Shown here in pieces: positions 6,681 to 13,527 of a stretch of DNA of 28,277 nucleotides (within the stretch, counting starts at the first letter, position 1; every line of letters starts with the position of its first letter). The notes beneath the pieces are model-generated. The model did no database searches. It had not been told where the DNA came from and saw only the letters and a list, made by a program, of their open reading frames with translations. Source of the DNA: Bacteroidales bacterium UBA5342 (lineage in GTDB: Bacteria > Bacteroidota > Bacteroidia > Bacteroidales > UBA5342); the NCBI GenBank assembly GCA_002408065.1, contig DHQI01000026.1, positions 26,614 through 54,890 of the forward strand. The letters run 5' to 3'. Made by a program: the position numbers and the translations under genes.

Positions 6681-8507
6681 TTATTTTGTTCTTTGAAACG
6701 GTTTGTAGGCTTTGCCGCCACCTTCGAAACCGGCATTTTTATAAAATTCTACAAATGTAAGACGGAGCGGGTGAACAGCCGAACTCAATGTTGACATAAA
6801 AATGTTCATAGCGTGTCCCACAGCCATAATGACCATCATTCCTATTACGGTAAGGATGATAACAAGGATGTTGCCGTCAGTGTTTAATATTTTTAATCCA
6901 AGGGTGTTGAATACGAGTCCTAGGATAGAGCTGGCTAATGCTAATGCGAAAAGGCGCATGTACGATAGCAAGTCGCCAATGCCGCCTACCACGTTGTTGT
7001 AGGCATCCCAAAGCCCGGCGCCAAAGTTGACCAATGGATTTTTGCCCGGTGAATTAAAGAAGAAAATACCCAATAACGATGCACCGCCAAGGGCTATGTA
7101 AGCCGGGTTCCAGAACGGAAGCTCCGTGCCGCTGATATAGGCTGCGTTAGCTCCTGAAAAGATAAAAAACAGTGGCCACGAAAATGATGATATACTATGT
7201 TTGAAGCCTTTTTGTTTCATGACTTTAAAGGCATTGATAAACATGCCCAGTAGCATCTGAACTAGTCCCAGTGCAATAGAGGCTTTTAGCATTATGTCTT
7301 GAATCGGATCTTTTACAAAGGTGCCTTCCACTCCAGCTAAACTCTCGGTAATATGTCGATAGCCCGGTAAGCTTGTTTTGTAAAGTTCGATGCCAAAGAA
7401 GGTACCTCCGGCTAAGCCAAATATTACTGTTGACAAGCTGAGTAATTGTACCAAACTTATGATAGGTTTCATGCTGTCTTGTGCTTTGCGCTTTAGTAGT
7501 GAGGCTATAAGCAGGTAAAGCAGGCCGTAGCCTGTATCACCCAGACAGAATCCGAAGAAAATCATGTAGAAGATGCCGAAGAAAGGGGTCAAATCAAATT
7601 CGTTGTAACGTGGTTTTGAGTACAAGTCTGATATGACCTCAAACAGACGGTTGAAGCGGTTGTTTTTTAGTAGTATAGGTACATCATCTTCTGCTTTGGC
7701 ATCCTCAGAGGTAAAGAAAATGCTTTTATCTTTGAGCATGCTCTCCAAAGCGTCTTCTTTTTCGCTTGGAGCATAACCTTCGACCAACATGGCTTTGTCG
7801 TCTGCAATGATCTCTGTGTTGAGCTGAGCTTGTGTCAGTGCAATATCATCGCTCAGTAGAGTGATTGCTTCATTGATTTTTGGTATTGAGGCCGCTATTT
7901 GGCTGAGCAAGGCCTTAGCTTGTTCGCTTTGTTTTTCCAGCTCAACTCTTTTTTCGTTCAGTTCTGAAGCCGAGTGTGTAGGCAAGGTCAACAATTCGGC
8001 ATCCAAGTCAGGAGCTTGTTCATCGTCGCTTATTATGACGAAATAGACTTTAGAGCTTTGTTCAGCTATCGTGAAATATTGAAAATCTTTTAGTTGTTTT
8101 TGGTCCAGAGTTGCAGAGGAAAAGAAATGCATAAAAACGCCTTCTTCTTTTAGTGCCACTATGCGGTCGTGCTCAAAGTTGCCCCAGACTTCTACCTGCT
8201 TGATTTCTTTTTCTACTTTTTGGCTCTCGGAGCGTGCAGCATCAATGATCTGCATTTGCGCTTCGTATTTTGCCACAGCTGTTTCTGCTTCAAAAATGGT
8301 CGCATCTTTTTTTGCCTCAACTTTTTCAAGACCTTTTATGGTGTTGTTGAAGCGTTGCAACTGCTTGAGCTGAGCATTCAGTGTGTCGCTTTCGGCATTG
8401 CCTTTTTCCTGTATGTGCACCACGCCCAGTTCGCGAAGTGATTCAAGAAAGTCAGCATATTCCTTGTGGAATACCCAAAAGCTATATTTTTTCATTGGTG
8501 CTATCAT
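6681..8507 (-). CDS. ntpI: V-type ATPase stator/channel subunit I (a-subunit homologue)
   Basis: This 608-residue membrane protein forms the ion half-channels next to the K ring and anchors the stator. The first 300 or so residues are cytoplasmic and coiled-coil rich, with many Glu/Lys heptads. A membrane part of about seven helices starts near residue 300 (FFGIFYMIFFGFCLGDTGYG). The essential arginine facing the ring is Arg518 in LLSYMRLFALALA. The ATG at 8507 gives the family N terminus MIAPMKKYSFWVF. The gene is separated from ntpD by the mntA-hepT pair, whereas in many Bacteroidota genomes D is followed directly by I and K. Confidence 0.92.
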   Translation of the reverse strand: MIAPMKKYSFWVFHKEYADFLESLRELGVVHIQEKGNAESDTLNAQLKQLQRFNNTIKGLEKVEAKKDATIFEAETAVAKYEAQMQIIDAARSESQKVEKEIKQVEVWGNFEHDRIVALKEEGVFMHFFSSATLDQKQLKDFQYFTIAEQSSKVYFVIISDDEQAPDLDAELLTLPTHSASELNEKRVELEKQSEQAKALLSQIAASIPKINEAITLLSDDIALTQAQLNTEIIADDKAMLVEGYAPSEKEDALESMLKDKSIFFTSEDAKAEDDVPILLKNNRFNRLFEVISDLYSKPRYNEFDLTPFFGIFYMIFFGFCLGDTGYGLLYLLIASLLKRKAQDSMKPIISLVQLLSLSTVIFGLAGGTFFGIELYKTSLPGYRHITESLAGVEGTFVKDPIQDIMLKASIALGLVQMLLGMFINAFKVMKQKGFKHSISSFSWPLFFIFSGANAAYISGTELPFWNPAYIALGGASLLGIFFFNSPGKNPLVNFGAGLWDAYNNVVGGIGDLLSYMRLFALALASSILGLVFNTLGLKILNTDGNILVIILTVIGMMVIMAVGHAMNIFMSTLSSAVHPLRLTFVEFYKNAGFEGGGKAYKPFQRTK

Positions 8508-8540
8508 AAGACAAGCTTAATTTAATTCAAAATTCTGAAT

Positions 8541-8890
8541 TCAAGATTCATAACTAACTACCTCATCTATTTGTTTTTCATTTAGAGGTAAATGATTCTT
8601 TATTACATCCCATAGAATTGTGTAGTCTATACCGAAGTATTCTGAGAAACTTTATTTCGCATATAGTACATCTCGTCCCATGGCACATCAGGGTGTTGTT
8701 CTTTTGTCTTATCAGGAACATTTTTCGCAGCTTCACCCAAAATTTCAAAATTACGTATAACTGCGTCTACTGTTTTTGTATCCTTTTTAAATTGGTCAAA
8801 ACTCATTCCATTGACGTACTGTAATATGCGTCCAATAGAGATTTGCATATCTTCCAAATACATAAAATATGTGCGATCTTCTTTTTTCAA
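8541..8890 (-). pseudogene. hepT: hepT: HEPN toxin gene (DUF86) broken by a one-base deletion at the catalytic His
   Basis: The gene starts with TTG at 8890, overlapping the stop of mntA by 4 bases, and encodes a HepT-type HEPN RNase. The intact frame runs to residue 87 and ends at a TAG near 8627. Just before that it reads Arg78-Asn-Lys-Val-Ser-Gln, where the family has R-x4-H-x-Y. The base order CA-GAATAC shows that the T of an ancestral CAT (His83) is missing between 8642 and 8643. In the corrected frame the protein continues EYFGIDYTILWDVIKNH and so on to a TGA at 8541-8543, giving a normal 116-residue HepT. The deletion removes the catalytic His, the AMPylated Tyr and the C-terminal helix, so the toxin should be inactive. 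A sequencing error is the main alternative. Confidence 0.88.
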
Positions 8891-9180
8891 TTAATGTATT
8901 GTACTTGCTGAATGATATGACTGCTTATTTGTTTTTTTAAAGCTTCTTTAGTGACCAAATCGATTTTTTTACCAAACGTTTTTTCAAGAAATATTTCTAA
9001 GGTGAAAAACTTCCAGCCAATAGGTTTTTCAAGTTCTACAAGAATATCAATATCACTGTTTTCTGTGGCACTATTAGTAGAATAAGAGCCAAATAAACCA
9101 ATCGATTTCACAGCATATTCTGTGTGAAGGAATGGTTTTAGTTCTGTTAATTTATCTACTATTTCTTGCTTTGTATTCAT
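8887..9180 (-). CDS. mntA: MntA-type minimal nucleotidyltransferase antitoxin
   Basis: This 97-residue member of the DNA polymerase beta-like nucleotidyltransferase superfamily has the hallmark GSx10DxD motif: Gly31-Ser32 followed by Asp43 and Asp45, with a third acidic residue in KKIDLV (about residue 74). In the MNT/HEPN toxin-antitoxin system, MntA uses ATP to AMPylate the tyrosine of the HepT R-x4-H-x-Y motif and so blocks its RNase activity. All catalytic residues are present, so the antitoxin appears functional even though its partner is broken. The ATG directly abuts the stop of ntpD, and the 3' end overlaps the TTG start of hepT, so the pair is transcribed with the V-ATPase genes. Confidence 0.9.
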   Translation of the reverse strand: MNTKQEIVDKLTELKPFLHTEYAVKSIGLFGSYSTNSATENSDIDILVELEKPIGWKFFTLEIFLEKTFGKKIDLVTKEALKKQISSHIIQQVQYIN

Positions 9181-9780
9181 CTACGCACGTTTAGCTTTTT
9201 CCTGTTTAGACTTTACAATTTTCTGAGCTGCTTTTGAGAGGTTTTCTTCGTCCTCCATAAAACGTTTGATCTTACGGATGGCATCTCCAAAACCCGGAAT
9301 CTGTACTTTCTCAAAAAGGTTAACCTTTTGGGTTGTTTTTTTACGGGCGTGATCGAGTGCTGCTACTTTATAATTAAAAATCTCTTGTTCAATGCCGACC
9401 TCAGCGAGTTCTTTTAAGATTTGTATGCCATCCAGAAACCAAACGGGTGATGTGAAGAGACTGAACTCTTTAACCTCAAAAATGACTTCTTCCAGAATTG
9501 GCGTTTTTACACCGGCAATCTTTTTTATGCTCATTTTAACATCCGTCACTTTGATGAGTGACGGGTCAAATTCGCACCATAGCTTAGCCATATCTTCATA
9601 GGCCTTCAGTTTTTCGTTCAGTAATTGCTCTAAACGTTTACTTTCAGCTTTGGCATTTTTGACTTCCAGACGCAATGCCGATTCTTTATTTTTTATAGTA
9701 GGTAAAGCACGCTCACGTACCTTCAGCTGTTTCTCCAAGGTTTGGAGAGAGGTTTTATTGTATTGAAATTGTATAGCCAT
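9181..9780 (-). CDS. ntpD: V-type ATPase central-stalk subunit D
   Basis: This 199-residue subunit forms the long antiparallel coiled-coil shaft that transmits rotation between the A3B3 catalytic head and the K ring. The N-terminal helix (TSLQTLEKQLKVRERALP) and the basic C-terminal helix (about residues 165-199, RKIKRFMEDEENLSKAAQK) flank a less conserved globular middle, as in the family. In Bacteroidota V-ATPase loci D usually follows E, A and B. Here it is the first gene, preceded by a 156-base spacer and then sufS, so the catalytic subunits must lie elsewhere or be missing. Confidence 0.9.
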   Translation of the reverse strand: MAIQFQYNKTSLQTLEKQLKVRERALPTIKNKESALRLEVKNAKAESKRLEQLLNEKLKAYEDMAKLWCEFDPSLIKVTDVKMSIKKIAGVKTPILEEVIFEVKEFSLFTSPVWFLDGIQILKELAEVGIEQEIFNYKVAALDHARKKTTQKVNLFEKVQIPGFGDAIRKIKRFMEDEENLSKAAQKIVKSKQEKAKRA

Positions 9781-9805
9781 AGAAAGATTTCTTTGCTTCG
9801 TTTGC

Positions 9806-9853
9806 CAAAATTAAACAATTTCTTGAACAAAGAAAATTACATGAGCAAATGTA
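9806..9853 (-). promoter_or_regulatory. Candidate promoter region of the ntpD operon
   Basis: The spacer upstream of ntpD has two boxes matching TAnnTTTG on the minus strand: TAATTTTG (plus 9806-9813) and TACATTTG (plus 9846-9853). Neither has a TTG at the ideal distance for a -33 element, so I cannot tell which is used. A promoter here is expected, because no V-ATPase gene lies upstream. I see no clear terminator for sufS in the spacer. Confidence 0.35.
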
Positions 9854-9855
9854 AT
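9836..9855. repeat. Perfect 7-bp inverted repeat upstream of ntpD
   Basis: ATTACAT (9836-9842) and ATGTAAT (9849-9855) are perfect inverted copies separated by GAGCAA. The symmetry overlaps the upstream -7-like box, so it could be an operator for a dimeric regulator controlling the ntpD operon. No known regulon motif is recognised. Confidence 0.35.
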
Positions 9856-9936
9856 TGATAATTTACAATACTCTTTTACCCAAATGCTGTTCTGTAGTCT
9901 TCAACAAACAGATAGCAGGGAAGGATTGGTGGCCTT

Positions 9937-11136
9937 TTATCCAAAGATTTGACTGACTCTTTTCACCGCTGCAATAAAGGTATCAACTTCCTCTTTGGTA
10001 TTGTATAGCGCAAAAGAGGCACGTATGGTACCATCGATGCCAAATTGTTGCATTACAGGCTGTGCACAGTGGTGACCAGTGCGTACAGCTATGCCTAATT
10101 GGTCGAGCATGGTGCCAAAGTCAAAATGATGTACGTCTTTGTAGTTGAAGGAGAGAACGCCGCTTTTTTCAGGAGCGGTGCCTATGATTTTAATGCCATC
10201 GATTTTAAGGATTTCTTCTGTGGCATAATCAAGCAATTCTTTCTCATAATCGTGAATGGACTGAATGCCTATGTTATTTACATAGTTGATGGCTTCGCTC
10301 AAAGCAATAGCGCCCACATAGTCTGAGGTGCCGGCTTCAAACTTAAAGGGTAATTCATTATATGTGGTTTTTTCAAAGGTGACTTTAGCTATCATGTCGC
10401 CGCCGCCCTGGTAAGGTGGCATGGCATTTAAGAGCTCCTCTTTGCCATAAAGGACACCAATACCGGTGGGAGCATAGATCTTATGCCCCGAAAAGGCGTA
10501 GAAGTCACAGTCTATATCCTGCACGTCAATTTTGAAGTGGGGGGCTGATTGTGCACCGTCTATCATTACTTTAGCGCCGTATTCATGGGCTTTATGGGTG
10601 ATGTCTTTTATCGGGTTGACAGTGCCTAATGCATTGCTGACGTGATTGACCGAGACGATGGCTGTTTGGTCAGATAGTAAGTTTTCGTAGACTTCCATAT
10701 CCAACACACCACGTTCGTCCATAGGAATCACCTTAAGAACCATATTTTTGCGCTCTGCTAGCATTTGCCAAGGCACTATGTTAGAGTGGTGTTCCAGCGC
10801 TGAAATGATGATTTCATCGCCTTCCTGACACAATTCACCCAAAGAAAAAGCGACCAAGTTAATGGCTTCAGTGGTACCGCGGGTAAAGATGATTTCGTAA
10901 TCCTGCTTAGCATTCAAGAATTTTTGTACCGTTTTTCGCGCATTCTCATTTTGTATCGTACATTGCTGACTGAGTGTGTGTACTGCACGGTGTATATTGC
11001 TGTTAACCGTGTTGTATACTTCCGTTACCTTGCTGAGTACTTGTGTGGGCTTTTGCGTTGTAGCTGCATTGTCCAGGTATACCAGTGGTTTGCCGTGTAC
11101 TTTTTCGTTAAGAATAGGAAAATCGTTACGATTCAT
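9937..11136 (-). CDS. sufS: Cysteine desulfurase SufS
   Basis: This 399-residue PLP enzyme (class V aminotransferase fold, group II desulfurase) converts cysteine to alanine and passes the persulfide to the SUF scaffold. The PLP-binding lysine is in SGHKIYAPTGIG, the N-terminal YLDNAATTQKP binds cofactor phosphate, and the catalytic cysteine is Cys357 in RTGHHCAQP, the short-loop form of SufS rather than IscS. It is the last gene of the suf cluster, separated from sufD by a 150-base repeat-rich spacer. No sufE or sufU partner is visible within this window, so the sulfur-transfer partner must be encoded elsewhere. Confidence 0.96.
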   Translation of the reverse strand: MNRNDFPILNEKVHGKPLVYLDNAATTQKPTQVLSKVTEVYNTVNSNIHRAVHTLSQQCTIQNENARKTVQKFLNAKQDYEIIFTRGTTEAINLVAFSLGELCQEGDEIIISALEHHSNIVPWQMLAERKNMVLKVIPMDERGVLDMEVYENLLSDQTAIVSVNHVSNALGTVNPIKDITHKAHEYGAKVMIDGAQSAPHFKIDVQDIDCDFYAFSGHKIYAPTGIGVLYGKEELLNAMPPYQGGGDMIAKVTFEKTTYNELPFKFEAGTSDYVGAIALSEAINYVNNIGIQSIHDYEKELLDYATEEILKIDGIKIIGTAPEKSGVLSFNYKDVHHFDFGTMLDQLGIAVRTGHHCAQPVMQQFGIDGTIRASFALYNTKEEVDTFIAAVKRVSQIFG

Positions 11137-11142
11137 AGTAGA

Positions 11143-11218
11143 GATACAATGATTTAATGATACAATGATTTAATGATACAATGATTCAATGATACAATAA
11201 TTTAATGATTCAATGAGT
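11143..11218. repeat. Tandem array of a 16-bp unit between sufD and sufS
   Basis: Four head-to-tail copies of GATACAATGATTTAAT begin at 11143, 11159, 11175 and 11191, followed by a partial fifth to 11218. Copies 1 and 2 are identical; copies 3 and 4 differ by one base each. There are no spacers, so it is a minisatellite and not CRISPR. It ends 6 bases before the sufS start codon on the minus strand and so lies in the sufS leader. Confidence 0.85.
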
Positions 11219-11251
11219 CACAGAGTGTAGCTGAAGAAGCGGTCACTGAGT

Positions 11252-11285
11252 ACTTCGACAAGCTCAGCAACCACGTAGTCGAAGT
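11252..11285. repeat. Bacteroidota intergenic repeat with CTTCGACAAGCTCAG core
   Basis: ACTTCGAC (11252-11259) and GTCGAAGT (11278-11285) form an 8-bp inverted repeat. The segment 11253-11267 is the CTTCGACAAGCTCAG word that recurs between genes in many Bacteroidota and some other genomes. It ends one base from the sufD stop codon, so the sufD mRNA would carry this hairpin immediately after translation ends. There is no strong T tract. Confidence 0.55.
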
Positions 11286-11286
11286 G

Positions 11287-12639
11287 TTATCCGCACATGG
11301 CACAGCCTGTACATTTAGATATTTCACCACGTAAACGTTTTTCAACCAGCGTTTTTAAGCGTTCTTTAAGACTCTCTAAACGCACTTGATCAATGACTTC
11401 ATGGGTGAAAGCAAACATAAGAAGCATACGGGCTTCTTCAGGTGAAATGCCACGTGCTTGCATATAGAATAGTGCTTCTTCGTCCAGTTGTCCTACGGTA
11501 GCACCGTGGCTACACTTTACATCGTCGGCATATATTTCCAGTTGCGGACGGGTGTTGATGTAGGCATGCGGTGTGAGGCAGATGTTTTTGTTGGTCTGAT
11601 AAGCCTCGGTACGTTGTGCATCAGGACGTACGATGATACGGCCTTTGAATGCACCAGTCGAGGTGTCGTCCAAAACGTTTTTAAATAACTCTGTACTTGT
11701 GCAATTGGGCACGGCATGGTCTATTTCTGTGAAATTATCTAAGTGCTGTTGCTTATCGGTAATGGCCATTCCGTACAGTTCACTGTTTGAGTTTTCGCCG
11801 GCCAGAGTGACAAAAGTATTGTTACGTGTATTACCATTGTGCAGGGTGACTACACTGCTGTGTACGTTTGAGTTAGCTTCTTGGTGGATGAATGAGCTAA
11901 TAACTTGATTTACCTTGTTGTGCTGATTTTCAATCAGGTAATATTCAAAGAAAGCATTGTTGCCTACAAATATTTCGCGCACGTGATTGGCGGTAAACGA
12001 ATGGTTTGTTAGCGTGTGGTCGCAGATTAAGATTTGCGCTTTGGCAAAATCTTCTACGATGATTAAGCTTCTTTGTGAGCTTAGCATATCTACGTTGGCA
12101 CTCAGCACATTGATCAGCTGAACGGGTTTGTTCATCTGTACATTCTTGGGCACATAAAAAAAGATACCATCTTGCGCCAGCATTGTATTAAGGTGTACGG
12201 TGCTGTCGCTGCTTTCCTTTGCTTTTTGGTTATAATATTTAGCAAAAAGTTCAGGGTGTTTTTTTGAAGCCTCAGAAAAACTACACAGGATAACGCCCTC
12301 TGGTAAATCTTTGATTGCAGATTCCGTATAATACCACCCATTAATTAGATATATGGTGTGGGCATCGATGTCCGGCACACTACAGCTAAAGCCTTTTAAC
12401 GTGTCGGCAACAGCTGTTTTGCCTGCCAGATCCAAGCCGTAATTGTCGCTGAAATAGGATGCTACTTTGGTGTAGCGGTAGTCTTCATCTTTAGAGTCAG
12501 GGAAGCCTGCTTCTGCAAACAGCTTATAGGCAGCTTCGCGTTGGGCATTGACTTCCTTGCCACAGCTGTGCTCTATAGTAGCGCGGTGATCATTAAAGAT
12601 GTCGATATAATCTTGAGCTATGTTTTTGTCTTCAGACAT
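11287..12639 (-). CDS. sufD: Fe-S cluster scaffold subunit SufD
   Basis: This is the 450-residue partner of SufB in the SufBC2D complex; the two subunits share a right-handed beta-helix core where the nascent cluster is built. The C-terminal SUF signature is clear (DDVKCSHGATVGQLDEEAL, about residues 381-399, with the conserved His in CSHGA). The last nine residues, KCTGCAMCG, hold a Cys-x2-Cys-x2-Cys motif at 443, 446 and 449, which I do not know as a general SufD feature. The order sufB-sufC-sufD-sufS is the standard SUF arrangement. Spacers on both sides contain short tandem repeats. Confidence 0.94.
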   Translation of the reverse strand: MSEDKNIAQDYIDIFNDHRATIEHSCGKEVNAQREAAYKLFAEAGFPDSKDEDYRYTKVASYFSDNYGLDLAGKTAVADTLKGFSCSVPDIDAHTIYLINGWYYTESAIKDLPEGVILCSFSEASKKHPELFAKYYNQKAKESSDSTVHLNTMLAQDGIFFYVPKNVQMNKPVQLINVLSANVDMLSSQRSLIIVEDFAKAQILICDHTLTNHSFTANHVREIFVGNNAFFEYYLIENQHNKVNQVISSFIHQEANSNVHSSVVTLHNGNTRNNTFVTLAGENSNSELYGMAITDKQQHLDNFTEIDHAVPNCTSTELFKNVLDDTSTGAFKGRIIVRPDAQRTEAYQTNKNICLTPHAYINTRPQLEIYADDVKCSHGATVGQLDEEALFYMQARGISPEEARMLLMFAFTHEVIDQVRLESLKERLKTLVEKRLRGEISKCTGCAMCG

Positions 12640-12646
12640 AATTGTA

Positions 12647-12716
12647 AGTCGAAATTTGAAAGTCGAAATTTGAATGGGCTAGTTATTCTCGCATTCAATC
12701 ATTCTCGCATTCAATT
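12647..12716. repeat. Two tandem duplications in the sufC-sufD spacer
   Basis: AGTCGAAATTTGAA occurs twice head-to-tail (12647-12660, 12661-12674). After ten bases ATTCTCGCATTCAATC/T occurs twice (12685-12700, 12701-12716). The second pair ends one base before the sufC stop codon (read on plus). Together they fill almost the whole 78-base spacer. Confidence 0.85.
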
Positions 12717-12717
12717 A

Positions 12718-13458
12718 TTATTTAATAATCCAATCGTAACCTTTCTCTTCCAGTTCCAATGCTAACTCTTTACCGGCTGTTTTAATGATCCGTCCTTTGT
12801 ATAATACATGGACGAAATCAGGCACAATATAATCAAGCAAGCGTTGATAGTGAGTGATGACGATAGAAGCATTTTCCGGAGTCTTCAGCTTGTTGACACC
12901 ATTAGCAACAATACGTAGGGCATCGATATCAAGGCCGGAATCTGTTTCATCCAGAATGGATAGTTTTGGTTCCAACATGGCCATCTGGAAAATCTCATTA
13001 CGTTTCTTTTCACCGCCTGAGAATCCTTCGTTGACGGCTCTGTTAGCTAATTTGCTGTCAAGTTCTACCAGATTCTTCTTTTCGCGCATCAGGCGCAAAA
13101 AGTCGGAGGCCGAGATAGGATCTTCGCCACGGTGTGCGCGGTGCGCATTTACGGCAGTACGCATAAAGTTAACCATACTCACGCCGGGTATTTCTACCGG
13201 GTATTGGAAGCTGAGGAAGATGCCTTCGCGCGAACGCTCTTCGGCAGCCATTTCTAATAAATCAACACCATTGAATTCAACTTTTCCTTTGGTAACTTCA
13301 AATTTGTCGTTACCGGCCAATACCGACGAAAGGGTACTTTTACCAGATCCGTTAGGTCCCATTATGGCGTGTATTTCTCCGGGATTAACTTCCAGATTAA
13401 TACCTCGTAATATTTCCTTGCCATCTATATTGGCGTGTAAATCTTTTATTTTTAACAT
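12718..13458 (-). CDS. sufC: SUF-system ATPase SufC
   Basis: This 246-residue ABC-type ATPase drives the conformational cycle of the SufBC2D scaffold in the cytoplasm. The Walker A GPNGSGKST is at about residues 35-43, the ABC signature at FSGGEKKRNEI, and the Walker B LSILDETDSGLD follows, with the SufC-specific DETDSGLD sequence. It has no membrane domain, as expected. It lies between sufB and sufD with spacers of 69 and 78 bases. Confidence 0.97.
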   Translation of the reverse strand: MLKIKDLHANIDGKEILRGINLEVNPGEIHAIMGPNGSGKSTLSSVLAGNDKFEVTKGKVEFNGVDLLEMAAEERSREGIFLSFQYPVEIPGVSMVNFMRTAVNAHRAHRGEDPISASDFLRLMREKKNLVELDSKLANRAVNEGFSGGEKKRNEIFQMAMLEPKLSILDETDSGLDIDALRIVANGVNKLKTPENASIVITHYQRLLDYIVPDFVHVLYKGRIIKTAGKELALELEEKGYDWIIK

Positions 13459-13473
13459 AATTTTATGCTGTTA

Positions 13474-13500
13474 GCCTTTAGTCCTCGGGGGACTATTGGC
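13474..13500. other. Hairpin in the sufB-sufC spacer
   Basis: TAGTCC (13479-13484) pairs with GGACTA (13490-13495) around a short GC loop, and outside a two-base mismatch GCC (13474-13476) pairs with GGC (13498-13500). It lies in the leader of sufC, about 16 bases upstream of its ATG. With no T tract on the minus strand it is not a terminator; a role in mRNA stability or SufB/SufC stoichiometry is possible. Confidence 0.4.
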
Positions 13501-13527
13501 ATTTTTATTTTTACTTTTTCATTGGCT

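Noticed and set aside
8627..8660. Programmed -1 frameshifting in hepT
   Set aside because: No slippery heptamer is present in the correct phase and no stimulatory hairpin is evident; a simple one-base deletion in CAT explains the sequence.
11143..11218. CRISPR-like array
   Set aside because: The 16-bp units are directly adjacent with no unique spacers and no cas genes; it is a tandem minisatellite.
12854..13474. 206-codon open frame on the plus strand opposite sufC
   Set aside because: It is the antisense shadow of a certain gene: sufC on the other strand has all ABC motifs, while this frame has a low-complexity Ser/Arg/Pro composition and no recognisable domain.
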